Shown: positions 4,862 to 5,174 of the stretch, piece by piece
Layout of the letters: each line of letters opens with the position of its first letter
How positions within the stretch are numbered: the first letter of the stretch is position 1
DNA from: Pyrinomonadaceae bacterium
GTDB taxonomy: Bacteria > Acidobacteriota > Blastocatellia > Pyrinomonadales > Pyrinomonadaceae
Reading direction: 5' to 3'
NCBI GenBank assembly: GCA_014379075.1
Contig: JACMMN010000308.1
Location: 1 to 5,174 of the forward strand
DNA length: 5,174 nucleotides
Made by a program: the position numbers and the translations under genes
Notes under the pieces: model-generated
What the model saw: only the letters and a program-made list of their open reading frames with translations
The model's database searches: none
What the model was told of the DNA's origin: nothing

Positions 4862-5174
4862 ATGTTCAAAAAAATACTTATTGCTAACCGCGGCGAGATA
4901 GCTTGCAGGGTGATTAGGACATGCCGGGAGATGAATATCGCGGCAGTCGCGGTTTATTCCGATGCAGATCGGGATGCCATGTATGTTCGAATGGCGGATG
5001 AGGCGTTCCATGTAGGCGCGGCACCTTCGAGCGAGAGCTATTTGAAATGGGATAAAATCCTTGAAGTTGCGAAAATCTCGGGAGCCGAAGCGATACATCC
5101 CGGTTATGGATTCCTTTCGGAGAATGCGGAATTTGTCCGGCGGGTTCAGGATGAAGGCATAAAATTTATCGGCC
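4862..5174 (+). CDS. accC: Biotin carboxylase / acyl-CoA carboxylase alpha subunit, N-terminal part (runs off the window)
   Basis: Only the first 104 codons plus one base are present; the frame is open to the right edge. In this family the subunit uses ATP and bicarbonate to carboxylate biotin, the first half-reaction of acetyl-, propionyl- or related acyl-CoA carboxylases and of pyruvate carboxylase. The start MFKKILIANRGEIACRVIR, YSDAD (32-36), ADEA (45-48), SSESYL (56-61) and AIHPGYGFLSENAEF (77-91) are the hallmark of the biotin carboxylase N-terminal (preATP-grasp) domain. The ATP-grasp and any biotinyl domain lie beyond the window, so plain AccC (about 450 residues) cannot be told from a longer acyl-CoA carboxylase alpha chain; the symbol is tentative. 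The gene follows the preceding stop by 30 bases and may belong to the same transcript. Confidence 0.93.
   Translation, partial: MFKKILIANRGEIACRVIRTCREMNIAAVAVYSDADRDAMYVRMADEAFHVGAAPSSESYLKWDKILEVAKISGAEAIHPGYGFLSENAEFVRRVQDEGIKFIG

Overview
The window is an ordinary-looking bacterial chromosomal segment. All six genes lie on the + strand and are packed closely: an S41 carboxyl-terminal processing protease, 6-phosphofructokinase, GreA, a CDP-alcohol phosphatidyltransferase, two small conserved proteins (one membrane protein, one soluble) and the first 104 codons of a biotin carboxylase-type subunit that runs off the right edge. No tRNA, rRNA, CRISPR array, insertion sequence or integrase is visible, and every complete gene reads through without a frameshift. 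No gene-free stretch exceeds about 115 bases.

The organism is a moderately GC-rich, non-Firmicute bacterium. The 543-residue S41 protease with a long C-terminal extension, the group III ('mixed-substrate') phosphofructokinase, the weak or absent Shine-Dalgarno sequences and the palindromes between genes would fit an acidobacterium of the Blastocatellia/Pyrinomonadaceae type. This is an inference from general knowledge and is not proven by the sequence.

Layout. (1) 1-1672: extended -10 promoter and the S41 protease. (2) 1673-1784: two hairpins sharing a repeated arm; the second ends in a T-run that touches the pfkA start codon. (3) 1785-3381: pfkA, then greA after a 19-base gap. (4) 3382-3474: a heptanucleotide repeat array that folds back on itself as a long imperfect palindrome. 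(5) 3475-4831: phosphatidyltransferase, PGPGW-type membrane protein and DUF3592-like protein, with 2-base gaps between them, almost certainly one transcript. (6) 4832-5174: a perfect 7-bp hairpin, then the biotin carboxylase-type gene.

The genes do not form one pathway. The 3475-5174 part has a lipid theme: a CDP-diacylglycerol-dependent head-group transferase, a small membrane protein, and a carboxylase subunit that may make malonyl- or methylmalonyl-CoA. I found no convincing new biological system. The most interesting signals are the unrelated intergenic palindromes, three of which abut or nearly abut a downstream start, and two enzymes whose substrate choice can be argued from residues: PFK with the Gly/Lys pair, and a transferase resembling phosphatidylinositol-phosphate synthase.
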